64,000 nucleotides of DNA from Thalassotalea sp. (GCA_022448425.1 JAKVCY010000051.1:1-64000); one strand, 5' to 3'; shown: positions 19,799 to 29,033, counted from the first letter of the stretch. Notes: a model not told the origin generated them from the letters alone. Numbers and translations are program-made.

Positions 19799-22700
19799 AT
19801 GTCTAAACGTATTTCTACTTTGTCATCATTAGCGTTAGCTTTATCGATGGCGTTATCTAACAGTGCTTTGGCTGATGAGGCAAAAGCGGAAGAAGCAAAG
19901 CCGTGGTCAGTTAATGAGCCGCAGGGTGAATTCATCATGACCAAGATTAATGTTGATCAAGGTACTTGGATGAACATTGACGTTAGCCCAGATAGCAAAA
20001 CTATCGTCTTTGATTTACTAGGCGATATTTACACTTTGCCTATCACCGGCGGTAAAGCGACGCCTTTAATGACGGATATCGCATGGCAAATGCAGCCGCG
20101 CTTTAGTCCTGACGGTAAGCATATAGCGTTTACGTCAGATGAAGCTGGCGGTGATAACCTGTGGCTAATGGATGCCGATGGTGGCAACCAACACGCAATC
20201 ACCAATGAAACATTTCGATTATTGAATAGCCCTGCTTGGTCACCAGATGGCAACTATTTAGTTGGTCGTAAACACTTTACGGGTTCTCGCTCGTTAGGTG
20301 CGGGCGAAGTATGGCTTTACCATAAAACAGGTGGTCAAGGTGTGATGTTGACCAAGCGTCCAAATCAACAAAAAGACTTGGGTGAACCTTCGTTTTCTCA
20401 CGATGGCAAATATGTTTATTTCTCACAAGATGCAACGCCGGGTAAAACTTTCCATTACAGCAAAGACTCTGAAAAGGGCATTTATAAAATTAAGCGCCTT
20501 GAGTTAGAAACCGGCGAAATTGATGTCATCATTTCAGGTAAGGGTGGCGCGATTCGTCCTACGCCTTCTCACGATGGAAAATACCTAGCGTACATTAGCC
20601 GTGACGACTTCCAATCAAAGCTTTACTTATATGATCTTGAAAGCGGTGAAGAGTCGTTAATTTTTGACGATTTAGAGCGTGACATGCAGGAAACGTGGGC
20701 GATTCATGGCGTTTATCCAACCATGGCATGGACACCTGACAACAAAAGTATCGTTTTCTGGGCAAACGGTAAAATTAACAAGCTAGACGTTAAATCAAAA
20801 ACCGTTAGCAACATTCCGTTCAAAGTTGAAACCGAAAAGAAACTGCAAACAGCGGTTAGTTTCCAACAAGATATCGACCAAGACGAATTTGACGTAAAAA
20901 TGCTCCGCGATGTCGAAATTTCACCAGACGGTAAAATGGCGGTGTTTGAAGCAATGGGTCATATTTACACGCGCAATTTACCCAATGGTAAACCGAAGCG
21001 ATTGACGCGTCAGTCTGATCACTTTGAATTTAACCCTAGTTTCTCTCGCGACGGCAAAAAAATTGTGTATGTAAGTTGGGATGATAAAGACCTAGGCACA
21101 ATTCGCATCGCTTCTAGCCGCGGTGGCAAAGGCAAAGTCATCAGTAAACAGCCGGGCAAATATATTGAGCCAAGCTTCTCGCCTGATGGTAAAACTGTTG
21201 TTTATCGTAAAATTTCTGGTGGCTACATTTCTGATCCAGTGTGGGGCTTAAATCCAGGTATTTACGCGGTATCGAGCAAAGGTGGTGAGCCGAAGTTAGT
21301 GACTGAAAACGGCGTTCAGCCGCACTTTGGCGCTCGCAATGACCGCATTTATGTTATTCGTCAGGGAGAGAAAACACAGCTTGCTCGCGTTGATTTAGAT
21401 GGTCAAAACGACAAAACTCTATATCAGGGCAAGTTTGCCACTGAATATCGCGTATCACCAGACGGAGAGCATGTTGCTTTTGCAGAGCGCTTTAAAGTAT
21501 TTGTTACTCCTTACGTAGAGCGTGGCGATGCTATTGATACTGGTCCAAAGGCGAGTAATCTTCCTGTAGAACAACTCTCTGTCCGTGCAGGTGAAGGCAT
21601 GGGCTGGAATGCTCAGGCTGACGAAATTTACTGGAGTTTAGGCCCAGACTTATACCAAGCGTCTGTAGATAACTTATTTGCCATTAAAGCAAAAGATGCT
21701 GAATCAAAAGCAGCTGAGCCGAAGCAAACTTACCTAGGCTTCAAACAAAAAGCCGACAAGCCTTCAGGTACGGTAGCCTTTGTTGGTGGTACGGTCGTGA
21801 CGATGGAAGGCGACAAAGTGGTTGATAACGGCGTTGTCGTTGTTGAAGGAAACAAGATTGTTGCTGTTGGCAAGCAAGGTGACGTCAAGGTACCAAGTGC
21901 AGCTAAAATTATCGATATTACGGGCAAGTCTGTTATGCCGGGCCTAATTGATGCGCACGCTCATGGCCCACAAGCTATATCTGAAATTGTTCCACAGCAA
22001 AACTGGAAGAATTACGCTGGTTTAGCTTTAGGTGTAACGACGGTGCATGATCCTTCAAACGATACCACTGAATTCTTTGCTGCCAGCGAGATGCAAAGAG
22101 CCGGCGATATTGTCGCCTCACGCTTATTCTCAACAGGTACGATTTTGTACGGTGCAACGGTAGCGGGTTACACGTCACATGTTGATAGTTTAGACGATGC
22201 TAAATTCCACGTTGAGCGCCTTAAAAAAGCAGGCGCATTTAGTGTTAAGAGTTACAACCAGCCGCGTCGTAACCAGCGTCAGCAGTTTATTCAAGCTGCT
22301 CGAGAGTTGGAAATGATGGTGATGCCAGAAGGTGGTTCTTTACTTCAGCATAACTTAACCATGGTGATCGACGGTCATACGACGTTAGAACACTCTATCC
22401 CAACTGAAAATATTTATGACGATATCAAGCAATTGTGGTCAGCATCTGACATGGCTTACACGCCAACGATGGGTGTTGCTTACGGCGGTATTTGGGGAGA
22501 AAACTTCCGGTACGACAAAACTCAAGTGTGGAAACACCCACGTTTGAGTAAATATGTTCCAGCTGAATTCTTAGACCCACGTTCAATGCGTCGTCCTACA
22601 GCCCCTCATCATCACTATAACCATTTGAACGTGGCGCGTGTTGCTAAGGAAATGCAAGACTTAGGTGTTGAGGTTAATTCAGGTGGCCACGGTCAGCGTG

Positions 22701-23002
22701 AAGGCTTAGCGATGCACTGGGAAATTTGGATGATGGCACAAGGCGGTATGTCGCCGCTTGAAGCACTTCGTACGGCGACTATGTCACCAGCTAAAACTCT
22801 TGGTTTAGACAAGCAGTTGGGCTCGCTAACACCAGGTAAATTGGCTGACATTATCGTGGTTGATGGCGATATCACAAAAGATATCCGTATTAGCGACCGC
22901 GTTACACATACCATGATTAATGGTCGTTTGTATGATGCTGAAACCATGAATGAAATTGGTAACTACGACAATAAGCGAGAGAAGTTTTACTTCGAAAAAT
23001 AA
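19799..23002 (+). CDS. Periplasmic TolB-like beta-propeller / amidohydrolase fusion
   Basis: This 1067-residue protein has a signal peptide (residues 1 to about 25, ending ALADEA). Residues about 60-620 carry repeated PD40/WD40-like motifs (FSPDGKHIAF, WSPDGNYLV, FSRDGKKIVY), a TolB-type propeller. A C-terminal amidohydrolase domain spans about 660-1050, with metal ligands H720 and H722 (DAHAHGP) and TVHDPSND following. The domain is imidazolonepropionase/prolidase-like. Together they suggest a secreted hydrolase of peptides or cyclic amides gated by a propeller. It is flanked by its own terminator and a possible operator. Substrate unknown. Confidence 0.9.
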   Translation: MSKRISTLSSLALALSMALSNSALADEAKAEEAKPWSVNEPQGEFIMTKINVDQGTWMNIDVSPDSKTIVFDLLGDIYTLPITGGKATPLMTDIAWQMQPRFSPDGKHIAFTSDEAGGDNLWLMDADGGNQHAITNETFRLLNSPAWSPDGNYLVGRKHFTGSRSLGAGEVWLYHKTGGQGVMLTKRPNQQKDLGEPSFSHDGKYVYFSQDATPGKTFHYSKDSEKGIYKIKRLELETGEIDVIISGKGGAIRPTPSHDGKYLAYISRDDFQSKLYLYDLESGEESLIFDDLERDMQETWAIHGVYPTMAWTPDNKSIVFWANGKINKLDVKSKTVSNIPFKVETEKKLQTAVSFQQDIDQDEFDVKMLRDVEISPDGKMAVFEAMGHIYTRNLPNGKPKRLTRQSDHFEFNPSFSRDGKKIVYVSWDDKDLGTIRIASSRGGKGKVISKQPGKYIEPSFSPDGKTVVYRKISGGYISDPVWGLNPGIYAVSSKGGEPKLVTENGVQPHFGARNDRIYVIRQGEKTQLARVDLDGQNDKTLYQGKFATEYRVSPDGEHVAFAERFKVFVTPYVERGDAIDTGPKASNLPVEQLSVRAGEGMGWNAQADEIYWSLGPDLYQASVDNLFAIKAKDAESKAAEPKQTYLGFKQKADKPSGTVAFVGGTVVTMEGDKVVDNGVVVVEGNKIVAVGKQGDVKVPSAAKIIDITGKSVMPGLIDAHAHGPQAISEIVPQQNWKNYAGLALGVTTVHDPSNDTTEFFAASEMQRAGDIVASRLFSTGTILYGATVAGYTSHVDSLDDAKFHVERLKKAGAFSVKSYNQPRRNQRQQFIQAARELEMMVMPEGGSLLQHNLTMVIDGHTTLEHSIPTENIYDDIKQLWSASDMAYTPTMGVAYGGIWGENFRYDKTQVWKHPRLSKYVPAEFLDPRSMRRPTAPHHHYNHLNVARVAKEMQDLGVEVNSGGHGQREGLAMHWEIWMMAQGGMSPLEALRTATMSPAKTLGLDKQLGSLTPGKLADIIVVDGDITKDIRISDRVTHTMINGRLYDAETMNEIGNYDNKREKFYFEK

Positions 23003-23029
23003 GCTGATTGCTTAGTCTCTAAATTGATT

Positions 23030-23070
23030 AAAAGGCCTGCGGTAAGTTTTATTTATTGCGGGCCTTTTTT
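23030..23070 (+). terminator. Terminator of the amidohydrolase gene
   Basis: The inverted repeat AAAAGGCCTGC / GCGGGCCTTTT, with one G-T pairing, is followed by six T on the plus strand, 28 bases after the stop. Confidence 0.85.
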
Positions 23071-23237
23071 ATGTCTTTAGGCTCTCGCTTTAGGGAACTT
23101 CTCTGCCCATCAGTCACATTTTATTTCAAATAGAAAGCTAGACACACTCTTGCCTAAACAAGTAAATTAAGGGGTATTATTAAAAAATAAGTACTTTGGG
23201 TAACGTTATTAATAGTCAGCAATCGACTGCTACGTCA

Positions 23238-25202
23238 ATGAATTCAAAAGCATCTGAACATCCATCAAACGCATTGCCTGCAATTGTCGCAGGGCCAATA
23301 TTGCGTCACTGTGATGCGCACACGATGACCGTTTGGTTGGTTACTAGCGAGCCATTTGCTTATGAATTGAGCTTATTCAATGAGGGGCAAGCCCTCTTCC
23401 AGCAAAAGCTAAGTACCGAGCAAGTAGAGCAAGTGCCTGTTGGCAAGCATGCTTATGTGACCTTAATCACTATTAGGTTTGATGATGCGCTACCGCTGAA
23501 CTCGCTGATTCATTATGACTTGGTATTGCACGGGCTAGACGACTCTTCGTTTGAGCAGCAGTCTTTGCGATTGACTGAGGCAATTCCAGATTTGCTTTAT
23601 GGTGATGAAGAGTTACCTAGTTTTGCCATCAAGCCTAAAATCAATCAGCTATATCATGGCTCATGTCGCAAACCACACTTTCATGGTGAAGACGGCTTAA
23701 CCCGGTTAGATAGTCAGTTGGCGAGCGCTCAGTTTAGCGCAGGTGAACGCCCTTCGTTATTGATGTTGAGCGGAGATCAAGTTTACACCGATGACGTTGC
23801 TGGCCCGATGTTAGCGGCTATTCATCAAGTGATTCAATTGCTTGGCTTGTTCGACGAAAGTTGGCAACCTGATGGCGAAAGTGACCATCCCATTACCAAT
23901 AGTGAGCAGTTGTTTAGCCATCCACTAAACTACTATCATCGCGAACAATTATTACCGCACCACAGTATCAACCCAACCTTGCTTTCGAAAATATTTGGTG
24001 CTGCGAAACAACCTATATTCACGTCAGTGAATGCAAAAAATCACTTAGTCACATTATCCGAAGTGATTGCGATGTATTTACTAACGTGGTCGCCAACCCT
24101 ATGGCGATACGTCGATATTACGCCTGAAACACAGGGGCAAGTGCCTGCCGAATTCGCCGCGCACTACTTAAAAGAGCACAAAGCCATTGTTGAGTTTGTT
24201 GCAGGCCTAACAGCCGTGCAAAGAGCAATGGCTCACGTTCCTGTTTACATGATATTTGATGATCATGACGTTACTGACGATTGGAATTTAACACGGGGTT
24301 GGGAAGAGGCTGCATACGGAAACAGTTTTTCAAAACGTGTGATCGGTAATGCTCTCATTGGTTATTACCTCTGTCAGGGCTGGGGGAATCATCCTGAAAA
24401 GTTCGAGCCATTCACCTCTAAACATCAGCTTTATTTTACTGGCGATGGTGTGCATGAACATGAGCAATTAGTTGATCAAATGCTGGCGTTTGATGATTGG
24501 CACTATGAATTGGCAACTAGCCCGAAAATTCTAGTGTTGGACACCCGCACGCAGCGTTGGCGCAGCGAGAGTAGGTCAGGGAAACCATCTGGGTTAATGG
24601 ATTGGGAGTCTCTGACCGAGCTTCAAACCAAGCTAATAAACGAGCCGTGTGTCATTATGGTATCTGCAGCGCCGATATATGGGGTTAAGCTTATAGAAGC
24701 GGTTCAGCGAGTGTTTACTTTCTTTGGTAAACCGCTAGCAGTAGATGCTGAAAACTGGATGGCGCACAAGGGAACCGCAAATGTAATCTTGAATATTTTC
24801 AGAAATCGCAAAACTCCGCCACAGTTTATTATTCTCTCTGGTGACGTCCATTATTCCTTTGTATATGACGTTTCGCATCGATTTATACGTTCTAGTTCGC
24901 GCATCGTTCAAATTACCTGTAGTGGCATTAAGAATGAGTTTCCAAAAGCCATTATTCATACCCTAGAACGCCTGAATTACTATTTGTATGGTAGCTACTC
25001 GCCGTTGAATTGGTTTACGAAACGCAGACGGATGCGCATAAAAGTGCGAAAGCCCAGCATTAAAACAAATCATACGCTATACAATGGCTGTGGTATTGGT
25101 GTGCTGACGCTAAGTGACGACTTTAAAGATGTTGATGCAACAATCCTAAATGCGCGACATGACGTAGTACATTTTGAGCCACGTGTGGAGTACGATGAGT
25201 AG
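23238..25202 (+). CDS. PhoD-like metallophosphatase (alkaline phosphatase D family)
   Basis: This protein of about 654 residues has the PhoD-family metal motifs SGDQVYTDD, DDHDVTDDWN and LSGDVHYSF, in the order of the metallophosphatase fold. PhoD enzymes are phosphodi/monoesterases needing Ca/Fe. Classical PhoD carries a Tat signal; none is visible here, so this member seems cytosolic and may act on an internal phosphoester. The start is uncertain: a TTG 14 codons upstream (23196) is also open and neither has a good ribosome binding site. A ferredoxin gene follows closely. Confidence 0.82.
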   Translation: MNSKASEHPSNALPAIVAGPILRHCDAHTMTVWLVTSEPFAYELSLFNEGQALFQQKLSTEQVEQVPVGKHAYVTLITIRFDDALPLNSLIHYDLVLHGLDDSSFEQQSLRLTEAIPDLLYGDEELPSFAIKPKINQLYHGSCRKPHFHGEDGLTRLDSQLASAQFSAGERPSLLMLSGDQVYTDDVAGPMLAAIHQVIQLLGLFDESWQPDGESDHPITNSEQLFSHPLNYYHREQLLPHHSINPTLLSKIFGAAKQPIFTSVNAKNHLVTLSEVIAMYLLTWSPTLWRYVDITPETQGQVPAEFAAHYLKEHKAIVEFVAGLTAVQRAMAHVPVYMIFDDHDVTDDWNLTRGWEEAAYGNSFSKRVIGNALIGYYLCQGWGNHPEKFEPFTSKHQLYFTGDGVHEHEQLVDQMLAFDDWHYELATSPKILVLDTRTQRWRSESRSGKPSGLMDWESLTELQTKLINEPCVIMVSAAPIYGVKLIEAVQRVFTFFGKPLAVDAENWMAHKGTANVILNIFRNRKTPPQFIILSGDVHYSFVYDVSHRFIRSSSRIVQITCSGIKNEFPKAIIHTLERLNYYLYGSYSPLNWFTKRRRMRIKVRKPSIKTNHTLYNGCGIGVLTLSDDFKDVDATILNARHDVVHFEPRVEYDE

Positions 25203-25282
25203 AGCGTTTAGTATTACTTCTAATATTGATGTTAAGGGTCTCAACAAATCTATTGAGTACCAAGAACTGAGAGTCATTGACT

Positions 25283-25561
25283 ATGCCTGTTTCAGCAAAA
25301 CTTAACATCCAACAAGGAAAGCGCAGCACCGCAATTTCAATTGATAAGGATGAAACGCTGTTATCAGCAATGTTGAGACAAGGCGTTGATGCCGATTACA
25401 GCTGTGAAGCTGGCGTGTGTGGAAGTTGCCAATGCACGCTGATTAGCGGTGAAGTGTCAATGATCGAAAACCTTTTTCTTACCGATGAAGAACAGGCAAA
25501 AGGCCGAATTCTTGCATGCCAAGCGCAAGCTGAAAGCGCAGACGTGTCGATAAAGCTATAG
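25283..25561 (+). CDS. [2Fe-2S] ferredoxin, plant type
   Basis: This protein of about 92 residues has the CxxxxCxxC...C pattern SCEAGVCGSCQC...LACQA that binds a plant-type [2Fe-2S] cluster. It has no reductase domain, so it relies on a separate partner, perhaps a ferredoxin reductase elsewhere. I start at ATG 25283; a TTG two codons upstream is also possible. It lies 80 bases after the PhoD-like gene. Confidence 0.88.
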   Translation: MPVSAKLNIQQGKRSTAISIDKDETLLSAMLRQGVDADYSCEAGVCGSCQCTLISGEVSMIENLFLTDEEQAKGRILACQAQAESADVSIKL

Positions 25562-25655
25562 CATATTCGCGGTTTAACTAAGTGCTAGCGTGCATTTTTG
25601 CTATCGTATACTCCAAATTTTTTAATCTCAGTCAGTTAGGCACATAGGAAGCTTT

Positions 25656-26465
25656 ATGAATGTTGATCAACTTCTTGCCGCCGCGAAGAATGCCGTAAGT
25701 GTAGCGAGCAGCGCAGAACCTTTAGTATTGTCAAAGGAATGGACGCAAGGGCGCACCGGATTTGGTGGTATTACAGCGGCTATGCTCGTCGCTGCTGCAG
25801 ATACCAAGGTCGAAGATGATAAACAATTACTGTCAGTTTCTACCAACTTCGTTGGTCCATTACTTGCGAATACGCCTTTTAGCATTGAAGTGGAAGTACT
25901 GAGAGAAGGAAAAAATGTCATTCAGTTGATGGCCAGAGCGATTCAAGAACAACAAACTGTGATAGTTCAGCAGCTTTGCTTTGGTTTGCCACGACCTTCT
26001 ACCATTGCAATTGAGAGTACGGTTCAGCATCAACTTTCTGCACCTGAGCACGATACCTTTTTAACAGAACACCCTGAGCTTGCTCCAGCGTTTATTCAAA
26101 ACTTTGATATTGATTTGCGCAGTGGTAGCGAACCATTTGCAGGGAGTGAACACTCACATTTACATGGTTGGATGCGATTTAAACAGGCACCAGAATCATT
26201 TGGTTATCCACATGTCACTTGTTTAGTGGATGCTTGGCCGCCGACGGTGTTGCAACAGTTTTCGCAGTTTACTCCCTGCAGTACCATTAGTTGGTATCTG
26301 GAATTCGTTCAGCCTCAACCAGCGATGAAGCCAGAGCAGTGGTTAGCGTATCAATGCCATACCAACCAAGGTAGCGACGGTTATGTGCATACCCAAGCTG
26401 ATATCTGGAATGAAGCGGGCGAGCTCGTGGCAATTAGTCGACAAACAGTCGCTGTATTTGGTTAA
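25656..26465 (+). CDS. Acyl-CoA thioesterase-like double-hotdog protein
   Basis: This 269-residue cytosolic protein has a double-hotdog layout like TesB: an N-terminal half to about residue 115 with TGFGGITAAML, and a C-terminal half with SWYLEFVQP and DGYVHTQADIWNEAGELVA. Thioesterases of this type hydrolyse acyl-CoAs. The acyl chain cannot be inferred. It is convergent with the following gene, with only 21 bases between stops. Confidence 0.82.
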   Translation: MNVDQLLAAAKNAVSVASSAEPLVLSKEWTQGRTGFGGITAAMLVAAADTKVEDDKQLLSVSTNFVGPLLANTPFSIEVEVLREGKNVIQLMARAIQEQQTVIVQQLCFGLPRPSTIAIESTVQHQLSAPEHDTFLTEHPELAPAFIQNFDIDLRSGSEPFAGSEHSHLHGWMRFKQAPESFGYPHVTCLVDAWPPTVLQQFSQFTPCSTISWYLEFVQPQPAMKPEQWLAYQCHTNQGSDGYVHTQADIWNEAGELVAISRQTVAVFG

Positions 26466-26486
26466 TCATTTTATCGGCTAGCCATT

Positions 26487-27974
26487 TTATTTGCCTTGCA
26501 TATCGATAAATGCTTTTTGCGCTGTAGCTTTAGTGTTTTTGTCGAAGTGCTTGGCATATATCTCTGCTAGCGCTATACGATTGCTCTCGTCTGCCAGTAC
26601 TTGATTGATTTGCTCAATCACAGCTTCACCTTGAGGAGATTTAGAGCAAGCGACGTAACCGACACGAAATGGCGCTAAGCCTTCAATGCTGTAACTCGTT
26701 ATTTGTGCATCACTCTCCAGCTTTGCCAGCTCTTCCTCAACCATATTCGGTAGGTCAATAAAACCAACGATCTCTTGCTGGACCAGTTGATTGATTCGTG
26801 TGTCTTTTCTCCAAGGCTGACTCTTGATAAATTGCGCAGCATGTTCTTCCATTAATTCTGCCAGTGATGTTGGGAAACGGATTAAATATCGACTATCAAT
26901 GGCTATATTTCTGCTCTCATAGGAATAGGCAGCAAGTGCCGCTGCCTGATTTAAGTCTGCGGAATTGTCACTTGTCGAAGCCGCCAGTTTCATACCGAAC
27001 TCTGAATTATCAAGCGCATACAATCGTTCATTTAAGTAAGCAACAGAGGGTTCTGTAAAATGAGCAAATGCAGTTCTCTCTTCGGTTTTAAATATATTAA
27101 GCAGGCATACATTAGGTTGCTTTCGCATGGCGTCAAAACCTTCTGCCACTGTGCCAAAGGCCTGTGCTAAATTGAACTGCGGTAATTTACGTTGGTAGCA
27201 AAGAGTTGCTTCCTTGTCTGCGTCAAGTAAGACAAGTTTATTGAGGTTTTCATCAAAGTACTTAAAAAATAGCTGCCAAATGATAGTGTTGTCAGACGAC
27301 ACTTCTGGTAGCGCCATTTTATTGATATCAACGAAGCTGTTGGTATTGGCAGTAAATATGTTTTTGTTGTAGCGATCTAATAAACGTTTGTCGCGAAAAG
27401 AGACAAACAACGCAGTACTGTTGTTGAGTTCCTTAACCACTAATGATGGCTGATTAGCATACTGATGGGCGTTATTACTGTGTGAGATAATTTTATCAAC
27501 GCGACCTGAGTTTAATAATCGAATAGCAGCCGAAGAATCCTGAATGTCTTGCAGTTGAATATCTGCAATTAATTGATATGGGCCTCGGGTTTGGCCTGTA
27601 ATCCCGACTTGTGGTTTGGGCTGCGCTAAACTTATTTCAAGGAATGTTGGAATATAATCAAGGCTGTAACTGGAATGTGACCAATTAGCTAACTGTTTGT
27701 TCCTAAAAGCGCTTTCGCTAGGAATCCAAATATCATGCTCAATATTGTCTTGATCACTAATTTCGACCGTGGACCCCAACGATTTTGATAATTTACGTTC
27801 ATAGGCGTCAATAAGACCAAGGTTGATTTGAATGTTGCCCAACTCGAGTTTGGCGTAATAAACACGGCCTTCTGCGTTGGATACCGGAGTGTAAGACAAA
27901 CCGCATATAAGGAGGAAAAGCAGAACAGCTAAGCTATATGACAACCTTGAATTCATTACAGACCTCAACAACAT
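26487..27974 (-). CDS. Periplasmic solute-binding-like protein (tandem PBP2-like)
   Basis: This 495-residue protein has a signal peptide (hydrophobic about residues 13-32, ending SNAEGR). Two segments of about 220 residues each look like periplasmic binding protein type 2 modules (GVRVGYVACSKSP-like features in the second half). No ABC permease or ATPase is next to it. It may be a stand-alone sensor or binding protein, as frequent in Alteromonadales. Ligand unknown; the tandem reading is by eye. Confidence 0.55.
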   Translation of the reverse strand: MLLRSVMNSRLSYSLAVLLFLLICGLSYTPVSNAEGRVYYAKLELGNIQINLGLIDAYERKLSKSLGSTVEISDQDNIEHDIWIPSESAFRNKQLANWSHSSYSLDYIPTFLEISLAQPKPQVGITGQTRGPYQLIADIQLQDIQDSSAAIRLLNSGRVDKIISHSNNAHQYANQPSLVVKELNNSTALFVSFRDKRLLDRYNKNIFTANTNSFVDINKMALPEVSSDNTIIWQLFFKYFDENLNKLVLLDADKEATLCYQRKLPQFNLAQAFGTVAEGFDAMRKQPNVCLLNIFKTEERTAFAHFTEPSVAYLNERLYALDNSEFGMKLAASTSDNSADLNQAAALAAYSYESRNIAIDSRYLIRFPTSLAELMEEHAAQFIKSQPWRKDTRINQLVQQEIVGFIDLPNMVEEELAKLESDAQITSYSIEGLAPFRVGYVACSKSPQGEAVIEQINQVLADESNRIALAEIYAKHFDKNTKATAQKAFIDMQGK

Positions 27975-28187
27975 AGACTGGGCTATTATAACGTTTTTTT
28001 AACAATCTTCTATGGGCCCCTTTGGTACCTATAGTTGGTACATATAGGTAAGCGAAAACTCAATTAGCGGTGAACTTTATAATTATTATCTAGCAACACG
28101 CTAGCGATAGCACAATATTAGCCGCGTTAAATTGGCATTGCTTTTTAAGTGGGCAATTTAACGGGAATATTAATGTTAATTTCTTAT

Positions 28188-28216
28188 TTGACAGCACCAA
28201 ATTAATACACTACACC
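28188..28216 (+). promoter_or_regulatory. Candidate sigma-70 promoter
   Basis: TTGACA is followed by a 17-base spacer and TACACC. The -35 is perfect and the -10 weak. It would make a roughly 440-base leader before the peptide ORF, which is long, so a promoter nearer the gene is also likely. Confidence 0.3.
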
Positions 28217-28393
28217 TACACTAATTCAAGGATGAATAGTGAAGTCAGTTTATAAACTCGGCTTCGCGGATTGAAAGGAAGCGTTTCCCTTCAAACGTGC
28301 ACTCCTTAAGCTACTTGTCAAATGACACCCGTTATCGTTTCTGGTGTTAGAAACTTAGCAGCAAGGATACATAACAAATAACACAGACCTCCT

Positions 28394-28428
28394 CGACAAC
28401 TCTTAATGATCATTAAGGGTCGTGTCGT
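28394..28428. other. Palindromic hairpin in peptide-gene leader
   Basis: CTTAATGATCATTAAG is a perfect 16-bp palindrome at 28402-28417, extended on both sides by further pairing (CGAC...GTCG). It is followed by AATAAAAATTTTT. It could be a terminator-like attenuator of the leader or a transcription-factor site. Confidence 0.5.
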
Positions 28429-28613
28429 CACAATAAAAATTTTTAGCAGTCAATCTGTTATCAAGTATTCAATGAAGGAATTTTTCTGGCACGGTAATAG
28501 TTAAAAGCCTTGTTAGGGAATAGCGCTGCTGACTTTAGTCAACTTTAGCGAGGATAAGTAAAGCCAGCCTTATTAACAGCTCATTATCATGTGATATTGA
28601 GCAAATTAACTAC

Positions 28614-28641
28614 CCGACTGACTATAACAAAGAACAGTCGG
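28614..28641 (+). other. Hairpin at the translation start of the peptide gene
   Basis: The arms CCGACTG and CAGTCGG pair perfectly across a 14-base loop that contains AACAAAGAA, the only Shine-Dalgarno-like stretch before the peptide starts (28646 or 28661). It may limit translation of the toxin gene. Confidence 0.4.
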
Positions 28642-28660
28642 ATACATGGTGTATAACATT

Positions 28661-28855
28661 ATGCGTGAATTAAACGTAAATGACATTGAACAAGTACATG
28701 GTGGAATGATAGTAGGAGAAGGGATAGCAGCTGTCGGTGGCGTAATAGGAATTGCTGCCGCTGCTCCGATTATTGGTACAGTGGCAACAATTGCTGGCCT
28801 TGGGGGTATGATCGGTATAGCTGTAATGGATATAGTTGATACGCTAACTAAGTAG
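28661..28855 (+). CDS. Class II bacteriocin/microcin-like peptide precursor with GG leader
   Basis: This 64-residue precursor begins MRELNVNDIEQVHGG, a textbook double-glycine leader: L at -12, D at -8, I at -7, V at -4, GG at -2/-1. Cleavage after GG would release a 49-residue peptide rich in Gly, Ala, Ile and Val, with GxxxG-like spacings and no cysteine. This is typical of membrane-active unmodified class II bacteriocins. An in-frame ATG at 28646 would add five residues ahead of the leader; I prefer 28661 because the leader then has standard length. A small membrane protein with a strong ribosome site follows 19 bases later, as expected of an immunity gene. No C39 peptidase/ABC exporter is in the window. 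Activity is inferred. Confidence 0.72.
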   Translation: MRELNVNDIEQVHGGMIVGEGIAAVGGVIGIAAAAPIIGTVATIAGLGGMIGIAVMDIVDTLTK

Positions 28856-28874
28856 TTAATAAAAGGAATCTCTT

Positions 28875-29033
28875 ATGAATGATTTGACAGTTGTAGGGCT
28901 TATTATTGCTGCTCTCTTCTTCTTTATAGCTAGTGTTATAGATGGGCACTTTAACTTTCAATTTTTTAGTGTTGCTATTTTGCTAACTATAGTAGCGATA
29001 GTTTATTTTTATAAAATAAAAAACACTAAGTGA
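28875..29033 (+). CDS. Small two-helix membrane protein, candidate immunity protein
   Basis: This ORF of 52 codons starts MNDLTVVG and ends YKIKNTK. AAGGAA precedes it at a spacing of 6 bases, a strong ribosome binding site. Two predicted membrane helices lie at about residues 4-22 and 29-46, with a basic tail. It lies 19 bases after the bacteriocin-like gene on the same strand and is more AT-rich than its neighbours. Bacteriocin immunity proteins are often small membrane proteins encoded just after the peptide; no conserved family is recognised. The role is inference from position. Confidence 0.65.
   Translation: MNDLTVVGLIIAALFFFIASVIDGHFNFQFFSVAILLTIVAIVYFYKIKNTK

Larger units (their letters stand above)
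27975..28645. other. Long non-coding region before the peptide gene
   Basis: I find no ORF longer than about a dozen codons in these 671 bases. Structure includes TTGACA at 28188-28193 with a TACACC 17 bases later (a possible promoter), a hairpin with a 10-bp stem and one mismatch at 28271-28294 (TTGAAAGGAA / TTCCCTTCAA), a palindromic hairpin at 28394-28428, and a hairpin at 28614-28641 just before the peptide start. It may hold the promoter and a long structured leader of the bacteriocin-like gene. No tRNA or known riboswitch is recognised. Confidence 0.5.

Noticed and set aside
28472-28504. Ten-codon ORF (MKEFFWHGNS) in the leader of the bacteriocin-like gene
   Set aside because: Too short to support and without a clear ribosome site; could be a leader peptide but no evidence.
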